Shown piece after piece: positions 8,223-17,618 of a stretch of 64,000 nucleotides of DNA (positions are counted from its first letter, which is position 1; each line of letters begins with the position of its first letter). Position numbers and translations under genes: made by a program. The notes below the pieces were generated by a model, which did no database searches, was not told the origin of the DNA, and saw only the letters and a program-made list of their open reading frames with translations. Source of the DNA: CAYVFC01 sp964450715 (GTDB taxonomy: Bacteria; Myxococcota_A; Polyangia; Polyangiales; JAFGIB01); assembly GCA_964450715.1 (NCBI GenBank), contig CAYVFC010000026.1:1-64000 (forward strand), written 5' to 3'.

Positions 8223-11200
8223 TCAGGGGCAGATCGGCGGCAGCTCGTCGCAGACGATGTCGGTAAGGGAGCTGACGCTGCCCAGCCAGGTGCGGCTGGA
8301 GGTGACGTTGGGATTCTCCAGCTTGTCCGGACAGGTTCCCGCACAACAGGAGTCGTCCGGCCCGCCGGTTCCGTCCAGAACGATGGTGGTGTAGTTGCTC
8401 TGGAACTGCGAGATGTTCTGCGGCTGGAACCAGGTCTCATCGACGGGATTGTCTCCCACGGCCAGGTTGGCCATACCGCAGACGAAACCTTCCAGCCCAC
8501 CGCCGCAGTTGATGGTGCCCGTCTGGTGTACGGGCAGGCAACCCACCTCCGGGGTAATGTCGGGGGGGTTCTGGTTGGAGAAGGTCCAGCTGGTGGTGCA
8601 GTGGCTCGGCCCGTAGTCGCAGGCGCCCCAGACGATCTGGCTGCTGGACGCGCTAAAGGTCCCCGAGTTCAGCGGGCAGCGATTGCCGAAAGAGCCGGCC
8701 GTGGTGACCAGAGCGGACGATATCGTCGTACCGATGACGTCGACGTCGAAAAACGCCGGCATCTGGTAGTAGAGAATCGCGGCCGGGCCGTCTCCGGGCA
8801 CGCCGCCGCCGCTGTCGGGCACACGTAATATCACCGTGCCCGGGCCCTGACCGGGAAATACCGTAACGGACGGCGTGATGGGAGCTTCGGTGACCTCGAC
8901 CTCTCCGGTAATGGTGTAGGTCATCACGCAGAAGTCGCAGCCGTCCGGAACGCCGTCACCGTCCGAGTCGGCATCGTCGTCAAATCCCGGGCAGATATCG
9001 CAACCGTCCGGTACCGAGTCGCTGTCGGCATCGTTGTTGTCGTCCGAGCCCGGGCAGGCGTCGCAGGCATTGGGCACGCCGTCGCTGTCCGTGTCCAGGT
9101 TGTCGTTGCCGCCCGGACATACATCGCAACCGTCGGGTACTGCGTCGCCGTCGCTGTCGGCATCGTCGTCAAAACCCGGGCAGGCATCGCAGCCGTCCGG
9201 CACGGTGTCGCCGTCGCTATCCACGCCGTCGTCGCCGCCCGGACAGATGTCGCAGCCGTCCGGTACCGAGTCGCTGTCTGCGTCAAGGCCGTCGTCGCCG
9301 CCGGGGCAGATATCGCAACCGTTGGGCACGCCGTCGCTGTCCGCGTCCAGCGCGTCGTTGAAACCGGGGCAGGCGTCGCAACCGTCCGGTACCCCGTCGC
9401 CGTCGCCGTCCACCGCATCGTCGGATCCCGGGCAGGCATCGCAGCCGTCGGGAACGGTGTCCGAGTCCGCGTCCGCGCCGTCATTATAGCCCGGGCAAAC
9501 GTCGCAGCCGTCCGGTACGCCGTCGCTGTCGCTATCAACAGTGTCATCGGCTCCAGGACAGGCATCGCAGCCGTTGGGCACGCCGTCGCCGTCCGCGTCC
9601 AGTGCGTCGTTGAAACCGGGGCAGGCGTCGCAGCCGTCCGGCACGGTGTCGCCGTCGCNNNNNNNNNNNNNNNNNNNNNNNNNNNNNNNNNNNNNNNNNN
9701 NNNNNNNNNNNNNNNNNNNNNNNNNNNNNNNNNNNNNNNNNNNNNNNNNNNNNNNNNNCATCGGGCACGGTGTCCGAGTCGGCGTCCAGGCTGTCGTCAA
9801 ACCCCTCGCAAGCATCGCAGCCATCCGGCACGCCGTCGCTGTCCGCGTCCAGGTTGTCGTCGGGGCCGGGACAGACATCGCATCCGTTGGGCACGCCGTC
9901 GCCGTCCGTATCCAGCGCGTCGTTGAAACCGGGGCAGGCGTCGCAGCCGTCCGGCACGGTGTCGCCGTCGCCGTCCGCGCCGTCGTCGAATCCGGAGCAG
10001 ATGTCGCAGCCATCGGGCACGGTGTCCGAGTCGGCGTCCAGGCTGTCGTCAAACCCCTCGCAAGCGTCGCAGCCGTCCGGCACCGAGTCGCTGTCCGCGT
10101 CCAGCGCGTCATTGCCGCCCGGGCAGACGTCGCAGCCGTCCGGTACGGAATCGCTGTCCGCGTCCAGCGCATCATTGCCGCCCGGGCAGAGATCGCAACC
10201 GTCCGGCACGCCGTCCGCATCCGCGTCCAGGGTGTCATCATACCCCGCGCAACTATCGCAGCCGTCCGGCACCGAGTCGCTGTCCGCGTCCAGCGCGTCG
10301 TTGCTGCCTGGGCAGACGTCGCAGCCGTCGGGAACCGAGTCGCCGTCCGCGTCCAGCGCATCGTTGCCGCCCGGGCAGAGATCGCAACCGTCCGGCACGT
10401 CGTCGATATCCGCGTCCAAGTTGTCGTCGAACCCGGCGCAAACATCGCATCCGTCTGGCACCGAGTCGCTGTCCGCGTCCAGCGCGTCATTGCTGCCCGG
10501 GCAGACATCGCAGCCGTCTGGAACCGAGTCGCCGTCGCTGTCCATTCCGTCGTCGGCGCCGGGGCAGACATCGCAGCCGTTAGGCACCCCGTCGCTGTCC
10601 GCGTCCAGTTTGTCGTCGGCACCGGGACAACTATCGCAACCGTCCGGAATCGCATCGCTGTCCGCGTCTTCGCTGTCGTCATAGCCGGAGCAAACGTCAC
10701 AGCCGTCCGGAACCGCATCGCTATCTGCATCAAGGGCGTCGTCGCTTCCGGGACATAGGTCGCAATCGTTGGGAACACCGTCGCTGTCGCTGTCCTCGGT
10801 GTCATCGCCTCCACAGATATCGCAGGCGTTGGGCACGCCGTCGCTGTCGCTGTCCAGCAAGTCATTGCCGCCCGGGCAGAGATCGCAACCATCGGGTACG
10901 GTATCGGCGTCCGCGTCCAGCGCGTCATTGCTGCCCGGGCAGACATCGCAGCCGTCCGGTACCGAGTCGCCATCGCCGTCCACGCCGTCGTCGCTGCCCG
11001 GGCACAGGTCGCAGCCGTCCGGCACGCCGTCCGTGTCGGCATCCAACCCGTCGTCGCCGCTGGCGCAGATATCGCAACCATCGGGCACGCCGTCCGAATC
11101 GGCGTCGGCCGTGTCGTTATAGCCGGTGCACACGTCGCAGCCGTCCGGTACGCCGTCTGCGTCCCCGTCGGCCGCGTCGTCATGGCCCTCGCACGCATCA

Positions 11201-13230
11201 CAGGCGTCCGGCACGCCGTCCGAGTCCGCGTCTACGCCGTCGTCGCTGCCCGGACAGAGGTCGCAGCCGTCCGGTACGCCGTCGCTGTCGCTATCCTGGT
11301 TGTCGTCTGCCGAGGGGCATATGTCGCAGCCGTCGGGCACGCCGTCCGAGTCCGCATCAGCGCTGTCGTCATGGTCGGGGCAGACGTCGCAGCCGTCCGG
11401 CGCGCCGTCACTGTCGCCGTCGAGATTGTCGTCAAAGCCGGGGCAGGCATCGCAGCCGTCCGGCACGCCGTCGCTGTCGGAATCGATGCTGTCGTCGCTG
11501 CCGGGACAGGTATCGCACGCATTGGGCGCGCCGTCGCCGTCGGTATCCACCCGATCATCTCCGCCCGGGCAAACGTCGCAACCGTCCGGCACGGTGTCGC
11601 CGTCGTCGTCTATCCCGTCGTTGCTGCCGGGGCAGATATCGCAGGCATCGGGCACGCCGTCGCTGTCCGCGTCCAGGTTGTTGTCGCCTTCGCAGGTGTC
11701 GCACCCGTTGGGCACGCCGTCGCTGTCGCTGTCCAGACCGTCGTCGGCGCCCGGACAGATATCGCAGGCGTTGGGTACGCTGTCGCCGTCCGTGTCCAGG
11801 TTGTCGTTACCCAGGGGGCAAATATCGCATCCATCGGGAACATCGTCGTTGTCCGCGTCCTGCCCGTCGTCGCTGCCGGGGCAGGCGTCGCACCCGTCGG
11901 CCACCGAGTCGCTGTCGCTGTCCAGGTTGTCGTCGCTGCCCGGGCAGACGTCGCAGCCGTCCGGCACGCCGTCGCTGTCGCTGTCAGCCGCGTCGTTGCC
12001 GCCCGGACACTCATCGCAGGCATTGGGCACGCCGTCGCTGTCCGTGTCCAGGTCGTCATCACCGCCGGGGCAGACATCGCATCCGTCGGGGACATCGTCG
12101 TTGTCCGCGTCCTGCCCGTCGTCGCTGCCGGGGCAAGCGTCGCACGCGTCGGCGACCGAGTCGCTGTCGCTGTCCAGCCCGTCGTCGCCGCCCGGGCAGA
12201 CGTCGCAGCCGTCCGGTATGCCGTCGCTATCGCTGTCAGCCGCGTCGTTGCCGCCCGGACACTCATCGCAGGCATTGGGCACGCCGTCGCCGTCCGTGTC
12301 CAGGTTGTCGTCGCCGCCGGCGCAGACGTCGCAGTCGTCGGGAACATCGTCGTTGTCCGCGTCCTGCCCGTCGTCGCCGCCGGGACAGGCGTCGCAACCG
12401 TCGGCGACCGAGTCGCTGTCGCTGTCCAGACCGTCGTCGCCGCCCGGGCAAACGTCGCAACCGTCCGGCACCCCGTCGCCGTCCGCATCCAGTGAATCGT
12501 CGCCGCCCGGGCAAGCCTCGCAACCGTTGGGCACGCCGTCGCCGTCCGTATCCAGGCTATCGTCGTGGCCGTCGCATACATCGCAGCCGTCGGGCGTATC
12601 GTCGCCGTCGGCATCATCGCCGTCGTCCTCTCCCGGACATCGATCGCAGGCATCCGCAACCCCGTCGGCGTCGCCGTCCTGATCGTCGTCGCCTTCGGCG
12701 CACTCATCACAAGCGTCCGGCACGCCGTCGCTGTCCCCGTCGTCGGCATCGTCGCCGATGGCGCATTTGTCACAGGCGTCCGGCACGCCGTCGCGGTCAA
12801 AGTCGAGGTTGTCGTCCCCCGCGGCGCAGATATCGCAGCCGTCGTCCACGCCGTCGCCGTCGCTGTCCGCGCCGACACTGGTTTCGCACGGATCGCAGGT
12901 GCCGTCCGCGCAGGCATCGGGCAAGTCCGCATCAATACCCCCGTCGGTTTCCGGACCGGCGTCGCCGGGCGCCTCGCCGCCGCCCGCGCCGGCGAGCGGA
13001 TCTTCGCCAATGCCTCCGCTCCCGCCGGTGCCGGCCCAAGCACCATCGGCAGGCACTGCGCCGTCGACAGATGCGCCGTTCTGATCTGCTTGCGCCGCAT
13101 CCCCGTCGGGGGCAACAACGCCTTCCGGGCCGTCGTCCGAACAACCCTGGACCAGAACCAGAAACAGGGCCAGCAATCCCGCCGGCACCGCGGTTGCCTT
13201 GATGGCGATGGATCGAACCGAGTATGTCAT
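8223..13230 (-). CDS. Giant thrombospondin type-3 repeat lipoprotein (interrupted by assembly gap)
   Basis: One gene read from 13230 down to 8223 and split by 100 N at 9659-9758. It starts with a lipoprotein signal peptide (VPAGLLALFLVLVQGC, lipobox VQGC) and a Gly/Ala/Asp linker. About 61 repeat units of 21 residues (63 bp) follow, of the form DxDSDGVPDGCDxCPGxDD: Asp-rich calcium-type loops plus a CDxC cysteine pair in each unit. A non-repeat C-terminal domain of about 230 residues begins after CDFCVMTYT and has several cysteines (NRCPLNSG, TINCGGGLEGFVCG, SCCAGTCP). The frame either side of the gap agrees once the N count is ignored. Likely a long, calcium-stiffened surface fibre or adhesin. 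TSP3 repeats bind Ca2+ in other proteins; adhesion is inference. Confidence 0.85.
9659..9758. other. Assembly gap (100 N) inside tandem repeats
   Basis: Exactly 100 N, a conventional placeholder length. The roughly 55 bp on each side are identical to the flanks of 9972-10010, where 39 bp separate them. A true gap of 39 bp, or 39 plus multiples of 63, would keep the reading frame. Confidence 0.95.
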
Positions 13231-13431
13231 ACCTCAAACTCCCGTCTGCAGGCGCTTGCGCGCTCGGAAACAGTCAATCTCCCCGGAGACTTCTGACAAA
13301 AAAAAACGCGCAAACGCACGCGGAAAAACTCGCGTAACAGTCGTTCGCCGGGCGTGCTGATCGGAATCCGACCGGTGAATAACAGCAATCCCTTTATCAC
13401 GTGGCCGATTAAACCAACAAAGCGTAGATCG

Positions 13432-13461
13432 ATTGTACCCGTATAAAGGGTGGGATGTCAC
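13432..13461 (-). promoter_or_regulatory. Sigma-70-like promoter candidate for TSP3 gene
   Basis: On the minus strand GTGACA (-35) and TACAAT (-10) are separated by 18 bp, just after a terminator and about 200 bp before the TSP3 start, leaving a long 5' leader. Confidence 0.4.
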
Positions 13462-13465
13462 GGCA

Positions 13466-13486
13466 TAAAAACGGCCCGTCGGCCGG
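13466..13486 (-). terminator. Rho-independent terminator of lipoprotein gene
   Basis: On the minus strand the stem CGGCC-GACG-GGCCG is followed by TTTTTAT. It lies about 150 bp after the stop of the gene ending at 13634 and is preceded by a second small hairpin (CCGGAACAATTCCGG). Confidence 0.55.
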
Positions 13487-13633
13487 AATTGTTCCGGTAA
13501 AAAGCACCGTACCCAGAGCAGGGACTGCGGTTCGCCTCTGTATTCGTCGGTGTACCCGACGGCGTTGGTGATGGCGTCGGCGATCTTCAGGTATACGGCC
13601 GCCAATTCGAGTCCAAATCGTACCAACCGCGAG

Positions 13634-14950
13634 CTATTCGAGCACGACCGTCTCGTACTTGCCCGATACGCGATACAGTCCGTTCTCGTTCAGCACCAGA
13701 GAGTCGCCGTCCAGTCCGCTGATCCTGCCCTGCAATGCGGTGCCCAGGCTCACGCTGAAGAAGCAGGCCTCGCAGCCTCCGAAGGGCACTCCGAAAACGC
13801 CTCCCTCCTCGTCGATTCCCCTTAGGTCCGGCGCCCACCATTTCAGCGAGACGATGCTCTGCTCGAAGAGACGGCAGCTCTCCCCGGGCGAGGGAAAGTC
13901 CTCGTAGTAGGCGACGAATCCCTTTTCACCGGAGATGACGAGTTGCCCGTCGTAGAACGAGACACCGGTCAACCGGTCGGTGGTACCGGATTCGATCTCG
14001 GCGGGCGCGCCGCTTCCGTCGAGCGGGATCTCGGCGATGCGCCCGCCGTCTCCCACCGCGACCGCGTGCCAGCCCCCGGCCCGTTCGAGCACCGTCAGGC
14101 TGTTGAAGGCGGGGCCCACGCCGGACTCCACCAGGGTATTGCTGTCGAAGGCAACACCGTCGTGGGAAAAACAGAAGATGCCGTTTCCCAGCGCGCATAC
14201 CTGCTGCAAAGCGGTCTCGGCCGTCAGTACCTCGGCGTTTTCCATGCTCTTGTCCTGCAGGTAGGTCAGGCCGCGCAGCTCTGCCCCGGCGGGGATGAGC
14301 GACGGTTCGTCGATCAGCTGAAGCTCGGCCGTGCCGCCCGGATCCGGGCTGGCGCCATAGAGCCGGTTGCCGTCTGGAGCGGAGACCAGGACGATGGCGT
14401 GATGGTCGAAAAGCCACCCCGCGCCCAGGGGCGCGTCGCGCCGGTTGACCACCCCGATGACCCGCAGGGACTCGCTCGGCGGCGAGGCCAGCCTGGCCTC
14501 GCCGCTCCGGTACATGCCCGGATCGAGGAAGACCAGCACGGGCTGGGTGACGCCGTCCACTTCCTGCTCGGCCAGCAGCGTGCTCTGGCCCATGCTCACG
14601 AAGCGTACCCCCTCGCCGACCTGCTGGGCCGAGAGGATGATCGAGATCTCCGGGTACCTCTGCCGGCAACGGTAGCCGGGAGGATAGAAAAGTTCCATTC
14701 CGGCGTCGTCGGCAGGCACGGTGGCATCCGGGGCCACCGGAAACGTCTCGGGCGGCCCGGCGTCCATGCCCGCCTCTTCGTCCGCAGAGGCGTCCCGGGC
14801 GAGCAAGGGAAGCCGGCGTCCCTCCTCCACGCCCGGCCCGCAGCCCGTCAGGTGAACGAGAAGCAGCAGCGCTGCCGCAATCGAGACCGGCCGGGTAGGC
14901 GTCGCGTAGGGGCGGGCCTTGCGCCCACCCGCTGAATCGATTGCGAACAT
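13634..14950 (-). CDS. Lipoprotein of unknown function
   Basis: Protein of 438 residues with the signal RPVSIAAALLLLVHLTGC (lipobox HLTGC). The first 20 residues (GGRKARPYATPT) are encoded by a dispersed REP-like repeat (14905-14930), yet no other ATG, GTG or TTG lies between it and the lipobox, so ATG 14950 is kept. After an acidic linker (DASADEEAGMDAGPPE) the protein has repeated beta-strand units with DG turns (VAVGDGGRIAEIPLDGSG, GVSFYDGQLVISGEKGFVAYY) that look like a beta-propeller or YCF48-like fold, and a terminal Cys pair region (GGCEACFF). Outer-membrane anchored; no enzyme motif seen. A nested palindrome lies just upstream. Confidence 0.7.
   Translation of the reverse strand: MFAIDSAGGRKARPYATPTRPVSIAAALLLLVHLTGCGPGVEEGRRLPLLARDASADEEAGMDAGPPETFPVAPDATVPADDAGMELFYPPGYRCRQRYPEISIILSAQQVGEGVRFVSMGQSTLLAEQEVDGVTQPVLVFLDPGMYRSGEARLASPPSESLRVIGVVNRRDAPLGAGWLFDHHAIVLVSAPDGNRLYGASPDPGGTAELQLIDEPSLIPAGAELRGLTYLQDKSMENAEVLTAETALQQVCALGNGIFCFSHDGVAFDSNTLVESGVGPAFNSLTVLERAGGWHAVAVGDGGRIAEIPLDGSGAPAEIESGTTDRLTGVSFYDGQLVISGEKGFVAYYEDFPSPGESCRLFEQSIVSLKWWAPDLRGIDEEGGVFGVPFGGCEACFFSVSLGTALQGRISGLDGDSLVLNENGLYRVSGKYETVVLE
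14905..14930 (+). repeat. Dispersed REP-like repeat inside a signal-peptide coding region
   Basis: CGTAGGGGCGGGCCTTGCGC and the following CCACCC resemble the repeat at 5080-5100 and 15212-15232. Here it lies within the n-region codons of the lipoprotein at 13634-14950 and contributes basic residues. Confidence 0.5.
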
Positions 14951-14980
14951 ATTTCCACAATAACTGCTCGACGGCCGGCC

Positions 14981-15164
14981 GGGCGCGTGCAGGCCGGGGC
15001 CGGCCGGCGGGGGCGTCCCGCGTGCCAACCGCCTCTGTGGTCGAGGCCCGCGGTTGGCGCGCGGTTCGAGCGCGGGTTGCGGCCCGCCAGTCCGAGTGAC
15101 TCCGTCGGGCGGGCCAATGCAACCCGCGCGTCCCCCGCCGGCCGGCCCCGGCCTGCACGCGCCC
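14981..15164. repeat. 184-bp nested palindrome able to form a three-way junction
   Basis: The outer arms, 14981-15013 and 15132-15164, are a perfect 33-bp inverted repeat (left arm begins GGGCGCGTGCAGGCCGGGGC). Between them lie two further hairpins: CCGCGTGCCAACCGC (15018) pairs with GCGGTTGGCGCGCGG (15050) with an inner CCTC/GAGG stem, and GCGCGGGTTGC-GGCCCGCC (15070) pairs with GGCGGGCC-GCAACCCGCGC (15109-15128, small bulge). The whole forms a basal stem with two arms, so both strands read almost alike. It lies between the caspase gene end and a lipoprotein start. It may be a mobile palindromic element or a structured RNA; no similar copy was found in the window. Confidence 0.75.
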
Positions 15165-15211
15165 CCACCGAAACGCAAAAAGAAGAGCGAAAAGAGACGT
15201 GTAGAGTCATC

Positions 15212-15232
15212 AGGGCAAGCCCCTTCCCTACG
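15212..15232 (-). repeat. Dispersed REP-like repeat, copy 3
   Basis: Reverse complement reads CGTAGGGAAGGGGCTTGCCC and one more base, 20 of 21 identical to 5080-5100. It sits 30 bp downstream of the caspase gene stop, close to the large nested palindrome. Confidence 0.6.
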
Positions 15233-15261
15233 ATCCGGATCTTTTTGCCTGCAACGCGCCG

Positions 15262-16836
15262 TCATGGCCGATGCTCCCACTTCCAGCCGAACATCAGGAT
15301 GGCCTGCAGGTCGAATCGGTGCACCCACCCCTTGCCGATGACCTGGAAGACGCGCCCGCCGGCCGCCACCTCCACAGCGCCGAAGAGCAGATCCGAGGGG
15401 ACCTCCAGCCCCAGCAGGCCGAGGTAGTCGAAGCCCGAGGTGTGGCGCGCCCCGATCTCGGTCCGTTCCTGCAGCAAATGCTCGTAACCGGCCAGAAGCT
15501 CGGCGCGCAGCGAGGCGCGGGATATTGGGAATACGTATCCCATGCCGGCCATCAGCCCCAGGTCGTGGTAACCGGTGGAGAGCCCCACGTCGGGCCGCGT
15601 GGTCCAGGTCAGCTTGGCCACCGGCTCCCAGCCCTGCGGGCTCTGCAGCCGGTAGACCGCGCTGGCCCCGTAACAGAGATCGGCGCCCCAGAGGGGCCAG
15701 TGGCGCCAAAGCCCGCCGGCGGCCAGCCGGTGTATCCAGGGCCGTTCGGGCTCGCGGAACAGGCCCCCCTTGGCCGCCGCAGTCTCCAGGGAGGCGTCGC
15801 GAAAGTCTCCGGTGCCCAGCGCGAGCTGCTCGCCGGAAGCCACGCGGACCCGGGCCAGGCGGACCCGTCGATCGGGGGTCAGGAGATAGGCCGTGTAAGG
15901 TCCGGGGCGTACCGCGAACAGCGCGCTCTGGCCGGCGTTCACCTCGGCCTCGCCCACCATGGCGTCCGCTTGGTCGTCCAGCAGAACCAGCCTTCCGCGC
16001 TCGCCGCTCTTGATGGAGATACGCGATCCCGAGCCGGCCGGACGGGTGAGCACGATCTCACCCTTGCCGCGCAGCTGAAACTCGTACATGGGGTGTTGGC
16101 TGCCGCCGATGGTGGCGCTGGTGCGGGCCAGGGTACGCGCATAGGCGTACTGGTAGGCCTCGTTCAGCGTTACCTTGCCGTCGCCCGACCTGTCGCCCGC
16201 GCCGCGCAGGGCGGAAACCAGGTAGTGGGTGAAAAAGGCGCCGCGGATCTCGCCCGACTCCTGGCTGAGCTCGTCGTGCGCGCTGGAGGTGACGACGGCA
16301 TAACCGCGGGAATCGATCTCATCGGTCACCTGGATGTCGAACCCGGGGCCGCGCCGTCCCCCCTTGGCGGTGATGAGCTTTCCGCTCAGGCAGGAGTCGA
16401 GAAAGGCCAGGCGCACGTCCGCGGCCGACGAGCGCAGGAAGCGCATGATCTCGCCGAACTTCATCGAGCTCGAACCGAGCTCCAGCTCCTCCCCCTCGGC
16501 GTGACCCGAGTAGTAGAGCAACAGCAGCGAGCGGGCACCGCTCTTTTTCCGCCGGTAGGCCAGTTTTTTTTCAATGCGGCGGATGGACTTCCAGGCGGTG
16601 GCCGCGTCGGCGTCCAGCAGCAGCTCGGTGTCCTCCGGTGCGAAGCCGCCGAGCTGGGTGAGCACCTCGTGCATCTTGCGGGCGTCGCGCTCGGCGTAGC
16701 GCAGCTGCTGGGAAGGATCGCGGCCCCGGTTGTTGCCGATGATGACGGCGAAACGCGACCCCGAAGCGCTCGCCGTCGATACGGGGAGCAGCAGAAGCAT
16801 AGCGAAGGAGATGGTTGTCAGCTGAAGGAGTCTCAC
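15262..16836 (-). CDS. Secreted caspase-like (C14) protein with C-terminal barrel-like domain
   Basis: Protein of 524 residues, GTG start overlapping the anti-sigma stop (GTGA). Signal peptide FAMLLLLPVSTASA. The caspase-like domain (about 28-250) has the His in YYSGHAEGE (His112) and the Cys in FLDSCLSG (Cys149), so the catalytic dyad is intact. A canonical EF-hand-type loop DRSGDGKVTLNE (215-226) lies in the domain. Then comes a carboxypeptidase-regulatory or PEGA-like beta segment and a C-terminal region of amphipathic strands (GLSTGYHDLGLMAGMGYVFP, ending GWKWEHRP) resembling an outer-membrane barrel. Third gene of a coupled sigma/anti-sigma/caspase operon; a paralogous operon lies at 42793-46600. 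Likely a periplasmic protease; its substrate, perhaps the anti-sigma, is inference. Confidence 0.85.
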   Translation of the reverse strand: MRLLQLTTISFAMLLLLPVSTASASGSRFAVIIGNNRGRDPSQQLRYAERDARKMHEVLTQLGGFAPEDTELLLDADAATAWKSIRRIEKKLAYRRKKSGARSLLLLYYSGHAEGEELELGSSSMKFGEIMRFLRSSAADVRLAFLDSCLSGKLITAKGGRRGPGFDIQVTDEIDSRGYAVVTSSAHDELSQESGEIRGAFFTHYLVSALRGAGDRSGDGKVTLNEAYQYAYARTLARTSATIGGSQHPMYEFQLRGKGEIVLTRPAGSGSRISIKSGERGRLVLLDDQADAMVGEAEVNAGQSALFAVRPGPYTAYLLTPDRRVRLARVRVASGEQLALGTGDFRDASLETAAAKGGLFREPERPWIHRLAAGGLWRHWPLWGADLCYGASAVYRLQSPQGWEPVAKLTWTTRPDVGLSTGYHDLGLMAGMGYVFPISRASLRAELLAGYEHLLQERTEIGARHTSGFDYLGLLGLEVPSDLLFGAVEVAAGGRVFQVIGKGWVHRFDLQAILMFGWKWEHRP

Positions 16837-17618
16837 GGCCCTTTCTTGATCCAGATCACGCCGGCCTCGATCCCCGGACCTATCGCGCCCTTGGGCGGCT
16901 GCTGTCTCCGCAGGTACCAGTCCGAGCTCGGCGCCCGCGCGTGCACCTGCGATCGGTCGAACGGCTCGGCGGAGAAGGCTATGACCAGCGCTTCGTCGCC
17001 CCTGCTGTCGTCCAGGATGATACTGCCCTGCAGCTCGTGCCTTCCAGCGCGGTCCAGACGAAGCGGGGCCCGGTCCCGAGCGGGATCGCTGTCAGGGTAA
17101 AAGGCCGCGAGGTTGCCCGAGGCATCCAGGGAGAAGACGGTGAGGTAGCCAGGCGCGGCGGCGGTCACCACGAAGCGCAACGCGTCTCCGTTCCGGAGCT
17201 CCGTCCCCGAAAGCACGCGGAACTGGCGATTCCCGCGCCTGGCCACCACCTCGAAGGCCATGGTCCCCTTGAACCGGATCTCCTCCCCGGCCGGTGGCTC
17301 CGGCTTCTGCTCGAGGGCCGGCAACAAGAAGAGCAGCAGCGCGGCCGCGGCCACCAGCGCTCCCGTGGCCGGAGCCAGCCTGAGCCAGGTGGGCCGTACC
17401 GGCGTCCTTTCCGGCTCCCCGGAGAGCCGCTGGCGAAGCTGTTCCAGGTGCTGCTCCTCGTCGGCCGAGTAAGCCGCCGCGTTGGCCTCGCTTTCGGCCA
17501 GCTTCTGTCTGCAGTCCGGGCACTGCTCTAGATGGCGCGACACCGCCTCGCGCTGCTCGGCCTGCAACTCGCCGGCCAGGTACTGCACAAGCGTAAACCG
17601 GGAAGGGCACTGGTTCAC
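16833..17618 (-). CDS. Zinc-finger anti-sigma factor with DUF4384-like domain
   Basis: Membrane protein of 261 residues, GTG start overlapping the sigma stop (GTGA). The N-terminal cytoplasmic anti-sigma domain has the ZAS zinc motif HLEQCPDC (His29, Cys33, Cys36). A single transmembrane segment follows at about 84-102 (ATGALVAAAALLLFLL), then a periplasmic domain with GDALRFVVTAAAPGYLTVF and DASGNLAAFYPD, the pattern of DUF4384. It should hold the ECF sigma (17615-18163) inactive until a signal acts on the outer domain. Its own stop overlaps the caspase start. The caspase partner makes regulated proteolysis an attractive release mechanism, but that is untested. Confidence 0.87.
   Translation of the reverse strand: MNQCPSRFTLVQYLAGELQAEQREAVSRHLEQCPDCRQKLAESEANAAAYSADEEQHLEQLRQRLSGEPERTPVRPTWLRLAPATGALVAAAALLLFLLPALEQKPEPPAGEEIRFKGTMAFEVVARRGNRQFRVLSGTELRNGDALRFVVTAAAPGYLTVFSLDASGNLAAFYPDSDPARDRAPLRLDRAGRHELQGSIILDDSRGDEALVIAFSAEPFDRSQVHARAPSSDWYLRRQQPPKGAIGPGIEAGVIWIKKGP

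Larger units (their letters stand above)
13231..13633. other. Intergenic region upstream of TSP3 gene
   Basis: About 400 bp between a lipoprotein gene and the TSP3 gene. It contains a terminator (13466-13486) followed by a promoter candidate (13432-13461), and a T-rich tract on the minus strand near 13300. An open frame on the minus strand (13234-13626, TTG start) reads AVYLKIADAITNAVGY early on and may be a decayed fragment, but it runs through the terminator and promoter and is not called. Confidence 0.45.

Noticed and set aside
9541..12682. Very long open frames on the plus strand across the TSP3 gene
   Set aside because: They are Ser/Pro or Val/Arg repeats produced by the 63-bp periodicity of the real gene on the minus strand; no start or signal fits.
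8932..12870. 63-bp periodic repeats as a possible CRISPR array
   Set aside because: The units are coding, in-frame (63 = 21 codons), nearly contiguous without spacers, and encode Asp-rich TSP3 motifs.
13234..13626. Minus-strand open frame of 130 residues
   Set aside because: It needs a TTG start and runs through a terminator and promoter; only the first part looks coding-like, so it is mentioned under the intergenic entry only.
14987..15427. Open frame MQAGAGRRG... on both strands
   Set aside because: The mirrored translations on both strands are caused by the perfect inverted repeat; it is not a protein gene.
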